Notes under the pieces: generated by a model
Databases searched by the model: none
Seen by the model: the letters and a program-made list of their open reading frames with translations, nothing else
What the model was told of the DNA's origin: nothing
Translations under genes and position numbers: made by a program
Assembly (NCBI RefSeq): GCF_036323735.1
Contig: NC_086034.1
Span: 67,629,939 to 67,693,938 of the forward strand
Direction of reading: 5' to 3'
Source of the DNA: Rattus norvegicus
Lineage: Eukaryota; Chordata; Mammalia; Rodentia; Muridae
DNA: 64,000 nucleotides
Shown: one piece after another, positions 1 to 12,789 of the stretch
How the letters are laid out: each line of letters opens with the position of its first letter
How positions within the stretch are numbered: position 1 is the first letter of the stretch

Positions 1-294
1 ATTCAATGAGAATCTGCGTGTCCAGGCCCTGAAGGTCCTTGTCCCCAATTGGTTTTTGACTGATCAACAAAGATGCCAACGGCCAATGGCTGGGCACAGG
101 GTGGGACACTTAGAGTTGCTCAGGTAGGATGCAGAGAGGAACTGGAGAGAATCGCCATGACTCGGGGTAGAAGGACGAGATGCAGCAGGAAATAAAGCTA
201 ACCAGCCACGTGAGACATTTGGGTCTGGGCTAGCCAGAGAAGGTTTAGGAGCGCCCAGCCTTTGAAGTAACCAAGGCATTTTTAAAATAAGCTA

Positions 295-313
295 GTGTGT
301 GTGTGTGTGTGTC
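295..313 (+). repeat. Short (GT)n
   Basis: Nine to ten GT units, uninterrupted. Confidence 0.9.
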
Positions 314-414
314 TTTCATTTGCAGTCCAACAATAGCTTTTGGTTGGGTACACGTGTGTGATCCACCAGGAGCACCAAGTAGTGCAGCAAAAACTCACAG
401 CAACACAAAATAGT

Positions 415-607
415 GGGGCTGAGAGATGGCTCAGTGGTCAAGAGCACTGACTGCCCATCCAGAGGTCCTGAGTTCAATTCCCAGCAACCACATGGTGGCT
501 CACAACCATCTGCCATCTAATCCAATGCCCTCTTCTGGCATGTGGGTGCATGTGCAGACAGAGCATTCATCTACATAAAATAAATGAATCTTTTTTAAAA
601 AAAAAAA
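415..607 (+). mobile_element. B2 SINE
   Basis: The element begins GGGGCTGAGAGATGGCTCAG (tRNA-derived A box), has the B box GAGTTCAATTCCCAGCAACC, continues with the B2 body (CATGGTGGCTCACAACCATC) and ends in an A-rich tail. It is only moderately diverged. Confidence 0.9.
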
Positions 608-1894
608 TAAGTCAACAAAAAGAGACATGGCAAGGTAATGGGGAAGAAAGATTAAAAATAAGGAAGATTAGAAATTTCAGTATCTTGTTCCTAATAGCTT
701 CGAAAGTCGCGATCAACGGACACCATTAAGAAAGCACCACAACACACATTTTCAGAAATGAAAAACCTGTCTACACTAAAAGGTTTGCTAAGCACCCATC
801 CTGAAGAAGGGAAAACCCCACATCCAGATGCATCAGCACGAGTTCTTGGAATCTTATATATAGAAGAAGGAGAATCAAAACATGTCCAGATACACAGAGA
901 ACTGATCTGATCTAGGAGTCAACCCAAGGCTAGACACCAACATGTTTTTTAGTCAGAATGCATCTTACTTTTCTTCCAAAGATACAACATGGGATAGTAA
1001 CTCACGGGGAGATCAACTACCCAGTATGCCGTACTGAAACAGCCCTGTGTGATGCTCTAGTTACAAGGGTCACATAAGGAAGCAGAAGGATCGGAAGTAC
1101 AGCCAGGTCTAAGAGACAGAGAAGCAAAGCCTTCAGTTCCGGCCTCAGCTCCTCATTTCCTTTCTATACTTCCTAGGAAATGGGCTGTGGCTACTCAAGG
1201 GGAGGACAAAACACAGTACACAAGCAGCTGGGAACTCCATCATAAATCAGCAAAAATGGGTATGCGGGGACACAGGCTACCTGAGTGTCCAGAGTGACGA
1301 TATCCCACAATATTCAGCAGCATTAAAAAGCAGAACAAACGTCCCCTACAAGAGAGTCAAATTTGTAACAAACGTTCCCTTACAAGAAATGAATAAGTAA
1401 CAGTAATAGGGGACCATTTACTCCCATTTTATGCATTTAAAACATTTACAGAGAATTATGTGTGTTTGATCTGTCTAGTGGAACACAAAATTAATGGTGA
1501 ATAATCAATAAAAATTTCAGAAACTTTAAAGATGTAGTTCAAAATAAATAAAATATACAAAAGGAAAAAAGAAATGGAGTCATTGGCCCTAGGTTAAGCA
1601 AGGTTTCCATGGTGACGGTGATGTAAACAATGGTGGTGAATGACGCTCTGGGCTGCATTTACAGCAATATGAAGGAGAAGACGATTTGGGAGTAATCAAA
1701 CCCAAACAGGAAACTGACGGCTGCCTCAGAGGGTGAGGGACGGGAGAGGTTTTTCACTCTATCCGCTCCGATTCTCAAGTGAAATGTGCCACGAGGAAAA
1801 GCTATATTACAACATTATATTATAATCGATTTCTGATGTGATTCAATGTAACTATATTAGATTTGAGGTAGAGAAATATATGTGTCTGGGGAAA

Positions 1895-2100
1895 CATATT
1901 AAAAATGGAGCTAACAGGGCCTGTGAGGTGACTCTACTCGCTGCACAGCCTGACGACATGAGTTTGATCCCCGGGACTGACAGAAGATGGAAGGGGGAAA
2001 CCAACTCTACAATGCTGTCCTCTGACCTCCTCCAAGGCACCATGCCACACATGCGCCCTTGTATGTACTCCACACACAATAATAATAAACATTACATAAA
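1895..2100 (+). mobile_element. B3/B2-type SINE, old
   Basis: AGTTTGATCCCCGGGACTGA (B box region) is followed by CTGTCCTCTGACCTCCTCCA and an ACACACAATAATAA tail, the layout of a B3 element. Confidence 0.65.
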
Positions 2101-3079
2101 GCTAACAGTTCTCTATGGGAGAGGAGACTAGAGGGGTGACTCTGTGGTTTAGAGGGCTTGCTGCTTTCCCTGAGAACCCAAGTGGGTCAGAGGCTTTCTC
2201 CCTGCTGGGTAGCCCTCATCCTGACAGAAGGTAGGCAGGCCACTAAGGGAGAAAGCTCATGTATACATTCTTACTCAGCTGTGAAGCCTCCGTGCTGCCT
2301 CCAACCAGACGAGATATTCCCATTGGTCCAATCACAGCAAATAACTTATGGGGATAACCAAATGCTTTCGGATTCCCTCCTCAAGAGGAAATTCACACAT
2401 CTGGTCCTATAAAACCTGGTCAAAAAGCCCATGCTGGGAAGACTAGCTGCATGCCCTGGTAGGAAATCTATCGCTGCTGTTTTCCTAAGTGATCACGATG
2501 TGCCTTCTAAAGATTAATACTTACATCCACATACTACTGCTATTGTCAGCTTCCTTCGAGAAAGTCTAATTCTGCAGAAAGTCTTGAGAACAAGTAATGG
2601 TTGAACGCTCAGCCCTAAAGGAGACGTCCTCTCCACATCTTGGGGAACACCAAGCAAGAGGAGGCAGGAAGAATGTAGGAGCTTGACTCTGGAGGGTTGT
2701 GGGTCTTACCGCCATCCCATGGTCACTCTACTCCTAAACTCACAGCAGCTGAGGTTACCAGACGACCTGCACAACGCTGACATCTGTCACGGCAAGCAAG
2801 ATGTCTGGGTGGGTAAATGTAGTTAACTTTTTAAATGGCATCCTGTCGTGGACAGGGAAGAGAATAAAAAGGCCAGAGGCTTCCCTAAGTATCCTAAGGC
2901 ACTAAACCTCCCCGAAAGGTACTGGAAGGTAAATGCTGCAGAGGGAAAAGAAGACATTTTCTCCTGTGGTGTAAGTTGGCCAGGCTACTATAAATAGCTT
3001 CTCACTTGTATAACCAACCCTAATGAAGCGCTTAGATCACACTCCCATCCAAAGAGGAGGGAGGAGGGGGATGGGTAGG

Positions 3080-3430
3080 AATGGTGCGTGGCGTCACACA
3101 ACTGCAATCCCAGCATTCGGGAGACGGAAGAGAATCCCAAGTTCAAGACCATCCTCAGCCAAGTAGAGAATTTGAGGTAGCCTGGGTACCTGAGACCTTG
3201 TCTAAAAACCAAGGAGGGAAAGGTGAGAGAGAGAAGAAACACAAACATAAATTCCAGAGGACAGCCTTGGGATAAGTGACTATGGAGGGAAAGAACTACC
3301 ATTATTATTTTTATTGTGCCAGCGACAGAGCCTTCCTTCCTACATAGCCTTGAACTGCTCTTGGACTACAATCCTGACGCTTCAGCCTCCTGCCTTCTGG
3401 AATTATGGGTAAGGACCGCCACACTAGGAA
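3080..3430. mobile_element. Two old B1 SINEs in opposite orientation
   Basis: 3080-3235 (plus) has CACAACTGCAATCCCAGCAT and the GTTCAAGACC...CCTGGG arm. 3305-3430 (minus) has the T-rich start, AGCCTTGAACTGCTCTTGGA and CCTGCCTTCTGGAATTATGG. Both are B1 monomers with many changes. Confidence 0.65.
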
Positions 3431-4904
3431 CACTTTTTTTAATTTTTGTTTTATTTAAAAAAGATAAAAGTTTGACTTTGAACATTATGTCTGAATATTA
3501 ACTAGAGAAAATTATCAAAATTCTTCATCCTAAAATACTTCTGCTAGTATATAATACTGACGTTCTCTTCCTCTGTGTAATAAAATGAAGGGTTAAAGAT
3601 TGATACATGAACAATTTCGAACTTAACTGAAGAACAGAAATCATAGCTCGCTCCATAACCAGCTTCAACTGTACATACTGCCCTCTAGTGTCGCCTCGTG
3701 GGAAACCACCCTGAAATTTGAACGTGAAGTTTACTTATCCAAGCCATCTTCAATCCTCCATCGTCTTCATGTGCTTCGTCTCCTAATTCTAGGTTCCAGA
3801 ATCTGGTTAGAACAATTTCTTTGACAGTATGTCTTCACTGTGGTCTTTTCCAAAAGGTTTCACTAAAGCATCATGAAAACTACTTACTGGTAAATTTAGA
3901 GAGAAATGTGTTCTAAGTCCCAAGCAAATACTCCTTCAGTTGGAGAACAGAGCCCTTTCACTCCTCTCGGCATCTCGTGAATCTCTGCAGGTGCTTTCTG
4001 AACCAAAAGCAGAGTGTGACAGAAACTTAACGTGACACGGGGCACGTGCACAGAGACCCATACATACACGGGACACACACACATGCCCGTGGCAGCAGCC
4101 ACTTGGATGACTGTACTAACATCCGAGGGCTTCTGAAGAGCAGCTGTACCATCACCATTAGTCACTGCTCGGCCAAATTGACCTAATAAAAGCAAGGCGT
4201 CCCAGATACTACCCCTGCAGGTGGTGAAGGGAGGGTCACAGACGAACCGTTCCCGTGGGTGAAAATGGTTAGGGTCAAAGTAACAGGCCACACTGGTGCA
4301 AAGACGCACAAATACAATGGATGCTAATAACCACAGCTTTTACCACTCGCTTCTATGGAATCAGACGGCTGTGTCTTCTTCTTCCTCAGCATTACTAAGT
4401 ACTTGATGGAGCCGCACGTCTCTCCCTGCCAAAACACTGGCTCGTGCTCAGTTCTCAGCTTCGAGGTAACACAGACAGTGCCATACACTGCCCTGACTCT
4501 GCTGGCTTTCTGTCTCTTGAGATGATGCTCTCTCACCCCAGGCCACAGACCTAGACACACCGGCTCTGTGGACCATGAAGTCAGGGACCTGGGCTGGGGT
4601 GCTCAGGCATAGCAAGCCAAAGCCTAGAGTGCAGGCAGTGGGCCAGTGGGGCAGTGAGGACAGCGGAGCAGTGGGCACCGTGGGTGCAGTGTGAGCAGTG
4701 GGTGTAGTGAGCACAGAGCATGCAGTGGAGACCATGAAGACAGTGAAGGCAATGGAGGTAGTGGGTGGGGGGAGGGGTGTAAGAGCGAGCTCTCCTGAGG
4801 GGACTCTTCAGAGAAACTCAAAGAAGTCCAGACTAATTCTAAAGCTGGTTCCTGAGCTGCGAGCTGACTATAACTCCCTTCTCTACGCTGGCATCTGCTC
4901 TGAC

Positions 4905-5055
4905 AAAAAAAAAAAAAAAAAAAAAAAAAAACCACAAAATGTTTGTTTGCTTCCACATAAAATCAGAACAGTCCCGACAGATTTCCTTTTACAGACCCGC
5001 CATAGAGAACGGGGGGGGGGGGGGGGCGCGGGGGGCGGGGGGGGGCGGGGGGGGG
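4905..5055 (+). repeat. A27 run and G-rich homopolymer tract
   Basis: An uninterrupted A run lies at 4905-4931. At 5011-5055 there are 45 bases of G broken only by four C's, with G-runs of 16, 6, 9 and 9 among them, enough for G-quadruplex formation. Confidence 0.95.
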
Positions 5056-5650
5056 CCGACCTAAGACATAGTATCACTTCCCAGAAACCAGCGCAGGCGT
5101 CATTAAGGTAACAGTTCCCAGTGTGGCTTTTCTGTGTGATGCTGGCAGTAGAATCTAGAGCCTTCAAACACACCAAGCTGAACTCTCCACCTGTCATAAA
5201 AATGTGGTCCTCGTGTGACACAGGAGTGAAAACAGAACGCACTTCTCCTTACATCAGGAGAAGTTCAAAAGCTGTGGTGGAAATCTTCATGTCTTCTGAG
5301 TATATCAGAAAGACACAGATTTGTAAACCAGGAGACTAAGGTTAAAATTCCAATTAGCCCCATGGATGCTTGACACGGAGTAGAACGCATGAGTTAAAGC
5401 TTTGGTGATCTTACCAGACTAAGTTGTGTCTATAACACAGAGTACTTTGAAAATGTCACTTCCTACCCTTTTCCTTCTTCTTCGTGTCTCAAGGTCCAGC
5501 CTGTGAGTCCCAAATCCCGTGGAGGGACAGAACTGCCACCCTCAATGTGCTATGAGCTCCCAAAAGGAAGAAACTGCTGGCCAGAACAAAGTGGCCTCCA
5601 TCCTCATAGACTAGCCTGTCTGCAGCATGGCTTCCCTGTGTACTGACTGC

Positions 5651-5810
5651 GGCAGGATCCTGTGAATGAGGGTGCCCAGCCAGAGGCTAAAACGTGCTCA
5701 AAAACCTCACCAGCCTCCTCTCCCTAACTCGGCAGGATCCTGTGAATGAGGGTGCCCAGCCAGAGGCTAAAACGTGCTCAAAAACCTCACCAGCCTCCTC
5801 TCCCTAACTC
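5651..5810. repeat. Perfect 80-bp tandem duplication
   Basis: Positions 5651-5730 and 5731-5810 are identical over all 80 bases. The unit is not a known SINE or simple repeat and occurs nowhere else in the window that I can see. Confidence 0.97.
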
Positions 5811-6636
5811 CTGCGAGAAGCTTCTCACTCTCACCCCATTTTTCTTCTGAACAAATTGTCCTCTGGCTTCTCGGTTTCCAATTTGACATTTCTTCCCTCC
5901 CCTAGTCTGTTCCTAATTAAACAACCTGACCAGCCTGGTTTGCTAACCTCTCTGAGGCTTCTACTCTGACAGCTCTCTGCTGCCCCCTCTCGTCACCATG
6001 TGGAACAGCTGACTCTTGCCACAGAACCCACTGCCGTTTTGGCCAGGGTAGCTCTCGCGTGCCGCTCACTACGCTCAGTCCTAGAGATGCAACGGGAAGC
6101 AAAATGGGAAATGCCCTCATTTTTGTGCCGATCACAACACAGAAGGAAAGGCACACAGTGATGGGTCGCATGGTAAATGTTACAGCAGAGCTCAGAGGAC
6201 TTGTGAGATGTTTGAACAGCAGGCTAGACCTTGTCAGTAGGTTAGAGGAGGTCTAGGGTAGGGATGCAGGCTGAGATTGAAGGATGAGTTGAACAAGGAG
6301 AATTAAGGGAGTAGAAGGAACATTCCAGGGAAGGCAGGTAACATGGTCATTAGATGAGAAGAAAGAAAAATAGCAGCTAGAGGCTGTGAAGCAGCACAAG
6401 AGGCAGGCAGCTGCAGGTAGGACCCCTAGAGCATGCTGGGAGTGGGAAGAAGTTATGGTACTAAGGAGAGTCTGTGGAAAAATGGGCAAAGGCCAGTATG
6501 CAGAGCTGAGAAATAGCAGAGGCTGTGCTGAGAAGACAGAGACACAGCTCTGACATGCTTCTGGGGAACTTTGAATATAAGAGAGCAACTGCTCACAGCC
6601 ATGGGAAATGGAACTAGAAGTTGTGCTTTCTTTTTC

Positions 6637-6812
6637 TTGTTTTTGTTTTTGTTGTTGTTGTTATTGTTTTTCAAGACAGCGTTCCTCTGTGTAGACCTGG
6701 CCCTGGCTGTCCGGTAACTCACTCTAGAGACCAGGCTGGCCTTGAACTCAGAGATCCGTCTGTCTCTGCTTCCCAACTGCTGGGATTAAAGGTGCACCAC
6801 CACGCCCTGGAT
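6637..6812 (-). mobile_element. B1 SINE, antisense, with TTG-rich tail
   Basis: CTGGCCTTGAACTCAGAGAT and GCTGGGATTAAAGGTGCACC are the diagnostic B1 segments in reverse. The T-rich lead (TTTTTGTTG repeats) is the tail of the element. Confidence 0.9.
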
Positions 6813-7954
6813 GGCAGTCATGTTTCCAAGAGAAAGACTACATTTACTGTTCAGCAGCGTGGGCTTCGCCCTTTCAATGGGAACTAATTGTCCGCACTCC
6901 CACTATGGGCAAGTGAAGACGAGGACAGGCTCTCGGGTGCACCTGGAAATGGAGTCCAGATAATAAGATTTGGCCTGGTCCCCAGTGAGTATGTCGTACT
7001 TCCGAGTGCTAACACGACTGACCTTACTGCAGTCCATGAAGTAAGTTCAAATCTATGATCTCTAAGTTAACCCTTCATATTCTGGCATATCAAGAGCAAA
7101 TCAGCTGAGAAACAAGCGGCTGCACTCAGCTTGTTATCGAAATAGACAGACAGACAGACAGCAGAAAGCTGGGAAGCAAAAAAGCAAGCAAGAAAGAAAA
7201 GATTGTTTTAAGAACACCACATGAAAATTCATTACATCAGGTGAATATGACTAAAAATACTACATTGCGTAAATTTACTAAGAATTAAGAAAAATATTTT
7301 AAATGTGACTAGTTTTATTTTGAATTTTCCAGGAGCTCGGGATTGTATAAATCAATGGGGAAGTGGTCACTGCACCTAAGTTCATGCAACTCCATGTCAA
7401 TATAGCGCTCTTCTGTCTAAACTTGGGACTCTGTAAAGGATCCCTGGTCACCATCGATGACTTCACACAGCCACACAAGTATCCATTATGCCTTCCACAT
7501 GCCCCAAAAGACTTAACATACTAGAAAAGGATTATTACTGTGGACAGTACTGAGTGAGGAGGGAAACAGAGAGGAGTGCACAGTGGGAACATCTCATTCC
7601 ACTCGCTGCTGGGTGTTTTTGGACGCAGCTCTGCCCATGAGCAGTGAGGCTTAGCAATGGTCTTTCAAGTCAGCTTGAGGCACCTTTAGAAATACAGCAA
7701 AGCGAGGGCTTAGAGAAGCCGCAGGAAAGGGCACCTGTGTGGTGGCAGTACTGTCAGATAGCTCACACGGTACTCAACATTCGGAGGAAAGGAAGTGTAC
7801 TTTCTGGAGACCAGTCAGTTTCTCTCAAGAGTCCCCATCCACGAGGCACAAAAGAACACACCAGATCAAACCAATCTTACAGAAAAACCTTAAAACCGTT
7901 CTCCTACATAATGTTCTTTCTCTCTAAGTAAGGAGGACTATCTTCAGGATTTCT

Positions 7955-8048
7955 CTTTTTTTTTTTTTTTTCTCGGAGCTGGGGACCGAACCCAGGGCCT
8001 TGCGCTTGCTAGGCAAGCGCTCTACCACTGAGCTAAATCCCCAGCCCC
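7955..8048 (-). mobile_element. ID SINE (BC1-type), antisense
   Basis: The reverse complement reads GGGGCTGGGGATTTAGCTCA with A and B boxes of a tRNA-Ala-derived promoter and ends in an A-rich tail. A 14-bp target-site duplication TCTTCAGGATTTCT flanks it (7941-7954 and 8049-8062). It is nearly identical to the rat consensus, so it is a recent insertion in a FUT10 intron. Confidence 0.95.
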
Positions 8049-8159
8049 TCTTCAGGATTTCTTAAATTAAACACGAACAGCCCTGCAGAAGCACGTTACT
8101 TAGTGACAAATGTTTCATTGATGTTTTTACCTGCCAGGAAGGAGGTGAGTAACTGAATT

Positions 8160-8245
8160 TACATTCTTATATATCATAAGATATATAATATATCTTCATA
8201 TATCATAAGATATCATAAGATATATAAGATATATGGTAAGATAAG
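8160..8245. repeat. AT-rich ATAAGATAT repeat
   Basis: Short units of the type ATATCATAAGAT and ATATATAAGAT recur irregularly, giving several overlapping palindromes such as ATATAT. Confidence 0.8.
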
Positions 8246-8446
8246 GATGGGTAGTAACTAGCAAGCCAAGGAGTCAGATGAATATGCAGTTAACTTTTCT
8301 CTTTCGACATAGAAACTCATCAAGACGTAAATTCTGTCTCCAACGCACATCTCCAAACTTCCCACTATTTCCTCCCCACTGACGCCCACCCTCGCCTAGT
8401 GATCTATCGCTGACACTTTCTTTGAGCCACATTTCAGTTTGTTTTC

Positions 8447-9558
8447 CCCAACACTCAGGAGACGGAGCCATGAAGATCGTGAGTTTCAGGCTAGCCTGGG
8501 CTAATCCCAAAAACTTAAGAAATAAATGAGTAAATAAATCATGATCGTGTCATCCCTGCTTAAGACCCTTCCGTCTTCCCACAGCATCTGTAATGTATGG
8601 ACGGCCAAGATATAGCTGTGTAGGACTAGCCTGCGCAGACAGCCCTGGGCTCCCTTCCCACCTGGTGGCAGCCCACTGACATGGTTCCTACGTTTCACCT
8701 TATGTGCCTACAACCTGACACAAATATCCCTGTATGTTATTATTTTAAATTAGAATTCCGCGGACTACTATACCTGTATGAGACCACCACAGAACTCAGT
8801 TCTGTGATCTACTCTTTATTCCATTAAAGTGGCTGTTGTCTGACTAATAACTACTCTTGCTTTTTCCTTTATGTGTACGGATATTTTGGCTGCATGTATG
8901 TCTGAGTAGCACGTTTATGCCTCCTGCCCACAGAGGCCAAAAGAGGGCATCAAATCCCCTAGTACTGGAGTTACGCAGTTGTGATCCCTCATGTGGCTGC
9001 TGGTGATTGAACCTGGGACCTCTGGAAGAGCAGCCAATGATCTTAACTTCTGAGCCATGTCTCCATGCCCACACTATGGCTTCTTAAGACATCCAGCCTC
9101 TGTCTTCACTTCCGGGATCAGTGCTCATAGTTGGCTTGCATGGGAGGGGAGGTGTTATTTACTGGTAATCAAAAATTTTCATCATTTCAAGGGAGTTCCA
9201 GCCCGTGCCACCGTGTATGGCACAAGGCCACTGTGACAAAGGCTGGCAGACATTGCCTGCAAGGCAGCAACTCCACTTCCGGGAACTTCCGGGTCGCAAA
9301 AGTTCCTGGGAATCTCTGCTGTAGAACAATCAAGGGGGGGCAAATCAAACTGCAAGCGCAAACCATGAGTGCAGGGTCCTGCTGTTCTCACTATACAGTC
9401 TGTGTTTTTTTTTTCTGTTTATTTTGCTTTATGTATATGAACATTTCACTCATATGTATGTACATTTACATGGGGAGGCCAAAAATAGGCAGATTCCCCT
9501 AGAACTAGAGTTCCTAGCAGAAAGCGCTCTTAACAGCTGAGCCATCTCTCCAGACCCC
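8447..9558. mobile_element. SINE cluster: B1 fragment (+) and two B3/B2-type copies (-)
   Basis: 8447-8530 is a plus-strand B1 3' fragment. 8855-9078 (minus) ends with GGACCTCTGGAAGAGCAGCC and CTGAGCCATGTCTCC, the reversed start of a B2/B3. 9410-9558 (minus) ends with CAGCTGAGCCATCTCTCCAG. All are decayed. Confidence 0.7.
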
Positions 9559-10604
9559 TAATTTGATTTTTCAAAAAAGAAAAAAAGAACCAGACTAAAG
9601 CTGCATTTATAAACTGTGTCACGGCTGTCTGCAGTGATGACAGAGACCCCTTCTTGTCTCAAGGGGTTTCTGGGTGTCAGAGAATCTGCCTAGAACTGAA
9701 GAGGGAGCCAGACTTTCCGCCTCCCCAAATCACTGAACTTCGGACTTCAGCCTCCCCACTGCCTGCCTCCCGAGCTGCCACTAGAAGAGGCTCAAGCGGA
9801 TGCTTATCTCTGCTTTCTGTCAGAATTTTAAAGTTAACCTGAGAAACATGGTCACGCCACACCAGAGCGCTTAGTCAGAGGGGAGGCTGGAGAACTCCTG
9901 CTACCAACCCTTATAGCAATGCTATGGGACGCACTGTTGTGATTTTTTTTAAAGTGCACAGATTAAAATCCAACGTTAACAGAGAGTCTTTATTTATGGG
10001 CAGAAAGAAGTTTCTTAGCGGCAAGGAAATGGCAAATCCTTTACATGTCACGCTTTCTCGAAAAGCTATCTCTACAAAGCAAGAAAAGTCAGAGAGCTGT
10101 TGATTTTGCTCATAAAAATGTCACTGCTTTTGTGCTGAGCTCATTCTGAAATCAAAGTGGCTTTGTGGAGTACGTTTCCATTTCAGCCAAATGATTAACT
10201 GTACGGGCCTTTAAGGGGGAAAGCCTGGTTTAATCAGGCAGGGCGCAGACATCCGTGTCCTCCCATTCCCATCCTCCTTGCAACATGCCAGAGATCACTG
10301 GCCCCTCCAGACTTGACAATTCCCACTTTCTCATCAGACAGATCCTGCAGATAAGCAAAGGTTCCTTCCCATCATTCTCAGAGGTTTTTATTAGGAAAAC
10401 AATGGGATATTTGGGCTGCAGATATGGAACTTTAATTGAGATTAGGCTATCATACTGAATAAATAATTAAGTGGTCGTTTAAAAGCCAGACACTGACAGC
10501 TTAGCTGTCTTTTCTAACTCAAAGCCCACAAGGCTGTCATCCTCATGTTACCCTTTGAGAATTTCACTTTGATTTCTATTGCAGTGATTTTTAAAAAGCA
10601 GTAA

Positions 10605-10960
10605 CAAAAACCACTCTGATCAAAGGGAACATAGGGGAGAAAAGGGTTTGTTTCAGCTTACGAGTTACAGACACACTGTTGAGGGAAGTCAGGACCAGAA
10701 CTCAAGCAGGAACATGAAGCAGAAACCATGGATACACTCTGCTGGCTGGCTCACTGGTTCGTTTTTTGTATAATCTGGGACTACCTGCCCAGGGAATGGA
10801 GCTGCCCACGGTGGGCTAGGCACTCCTACCTCAATTAACCATCAAGATAATGCCTCTCAGGCACCCACAGGCCAAGCTGATCTGGGCAATTCCTCACCTG
10901 AGAACAGTCTAGAACGATGAGGGAAAGCCTCTCTGAGAACTGTTATCTGGGCAGACATCT
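10605..10960 (-). repeat. Old rodent L1-type 3'-end repeat
   Basis: The order AGGACCAGAACTCAAGCAGG, CTGGGACTACCTGCCCAGGG, TGGGCTAGGCACTCC and TCAATTAACCATCAAGATAA is that of a common rodent interspersed repeat. The element at 33570-33925 is a related copy in the other orientation. Subclass uncertain. Confidence 0.55.
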
Positions 10961-11427
10961 GTTTACTGTGGAAGAGGAGGCTGGGAAGCACTAGCCAAGT
11001 AAAGGAAGGGCATGGGAAAGGTCCTATAGGTGGAAAGCCCAGGAGAGGCCTGTGTGAGGAGCTGGGCTCCTACACCCATCTCCCTCTCTTTTTAATTGCA
11101 TGTGAACACAGCAGGACACTGAACATAAACCCCTAAGTGTCCCCTGGAACAAAGACAACATCTACTGGCTTCGCTACCATGTGTCCTTTGGCGACTTTTA
11201 TTACGACTCTCGGGGAAACAAAGGATCCACAGATTGTATCCATTCAACACTTTCCACCATTCAGGACAAGTTAGGAACCCACTGTGTCCCTTGCTCATCT
11301 CCACAACTGCTCATGGTATTTCAGGACTCAGTGAGCTCTCCCTCGTTACATCTATAATCTCTCTCCTCATTGCTTCCTCGAAGTTTATGACAATGGAGAG
11401 ATCTTCCTACACTGGTCCTTAGCAAGC

Positions 11428-11595
11428 TGGGGCTGGGCACACCTATGATCCCAGAACTCAAGTGGCAGAACAGGAAGACACCCAGTTCAAGGCCAACCTG
11501 GATTACATAGGTGTCCCAGGCCCACTTGGGCCACGTGTGTCCCTTTTTTCACAAACAAAAACAAAAAGACAACAACAACAACAAAAAGTCTTCCA
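11428..11595 (+). mobile_element. B1 SINE
   Basis: GGCTGGGCACACCTATGATC is followed by a GTTCAAGGCCAACCTGGATT arm and a tail of ACAAAAACAAAAAGACAACA. Diverged but complete. Confidence 0.75.
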
Positions 11596-12499
11596 AACCA
11601 GGCTGCTTGGGACCAGTTGAGATCAACTGTTGAGGAAGTTCCTAGACAATTAGACAAGACACAGTGAGCATGCAGGTGGTACCCGCGAGGTACACTGTGA
11701 CTCCCCCAGTCACGGGACGGCAGCTCTCCTTGTAGGCAGACCTTCTCCACAGCTTATGCTTAATGCCAGACTTCAGCGAGGCATGCTAATAGCCAGATTT
11801 CCCAATAACAGTCAGGTGTCCCATACTGCAAGTTATGATGCCCCTACCTTACCTATGACAGAGACACCTATCCGGAAAGGTACTGCAGGCAGCTGCATAG
11901 TCCAACCACCTCACTCCCGGGAAAGTATCCCAACCGCCCTTCCTGAGGGACACTTTCTCAGAGATCCATTATAAAGTTCAGTTTTGTTCTAAAATATCAC
12001 CACAGGGGCCACTTCTAAGACTACCTTTCAGTAACTATGGATTTGGGATTAAAAACTATTCACTTGTGACTGCTTTAATTTTTCTTTCAGACAACTGTCG
12101 ATGAAGCTAATTCTTTGCATTTCTCAAGCGGCTTGAGCCAGACAGAAGTACTCATTATATTTCTTTAGCTAAAGTCTTTATTACCTCCCGAATATGCTTA
12201 TATTAAGTAATCATCTCTAGGAAATAGAGGGGGGGAAAGTGGGTTAAAGGTAACAAACAAAGGTAACCAAACCCAACCTGGTGTATAAAAGGTTAGAGGT
12301 GACATAATCTGCCTAACTTGCTATTCCCTTTCGGGGTCAGCTGTTGATAACCTGGATCAATTTGTCTGCCTTTTCTTTTTCAACCCCTGCTGCAATTAAG
12401 TCCCACTACAGCATAAGTGACCCACTTAATAATTAGACTTCGGAAAGAGTCTCAGACAGAAAAATATGTTGAAGCTAGGTATTTGCAAAATAGAATCGC

Positions 12500-12645
12500 A
12501 TCACTGGGCAGGTGAGGTTGGAGGATCTCGAGTTTGAGGCCAGCCTGAGATACACGGCAAGACTGAAAGAGAGAGAGAGAGAGGGAGGAGGAGAGGAGGA
12601 GGAGGAGGAGGAGGAAGAGGAGGGAGGAAGGGAGGGAGAAATGAG
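12500..12645 (+). repeat. B1 3' fragment with (GA)n/(GGA)n tail
   Basis: GAGTTTGAGGCCAGCCTGAG marks the B1 3' half. It runs into GAGAGAG and then GGAGGAGGAG repeats at about 12565-12640, a microsatellite grown from the SINE tail. Confidence 0.75.
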
Positions 12646-12789
12646 AACGGGGTGTGTGTACCCCCCCCAAAACATACATGCATACACACCCAACCATGCT
12701 CTGCAATTACAACAGACCCTTGGAGCATCACTGTAATACAGAAAGGACAATACCCTTGGTTAAACATTGCTAGACTGACCCTAGTCCTC

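Noticed and set aside
3896..4309. A 137-codon minus-strand frame that might be a further FUT10 exon
   Set aside because: Its translation does not resemble the FUT10 catalytic domain and splice sites at its edges are poor.
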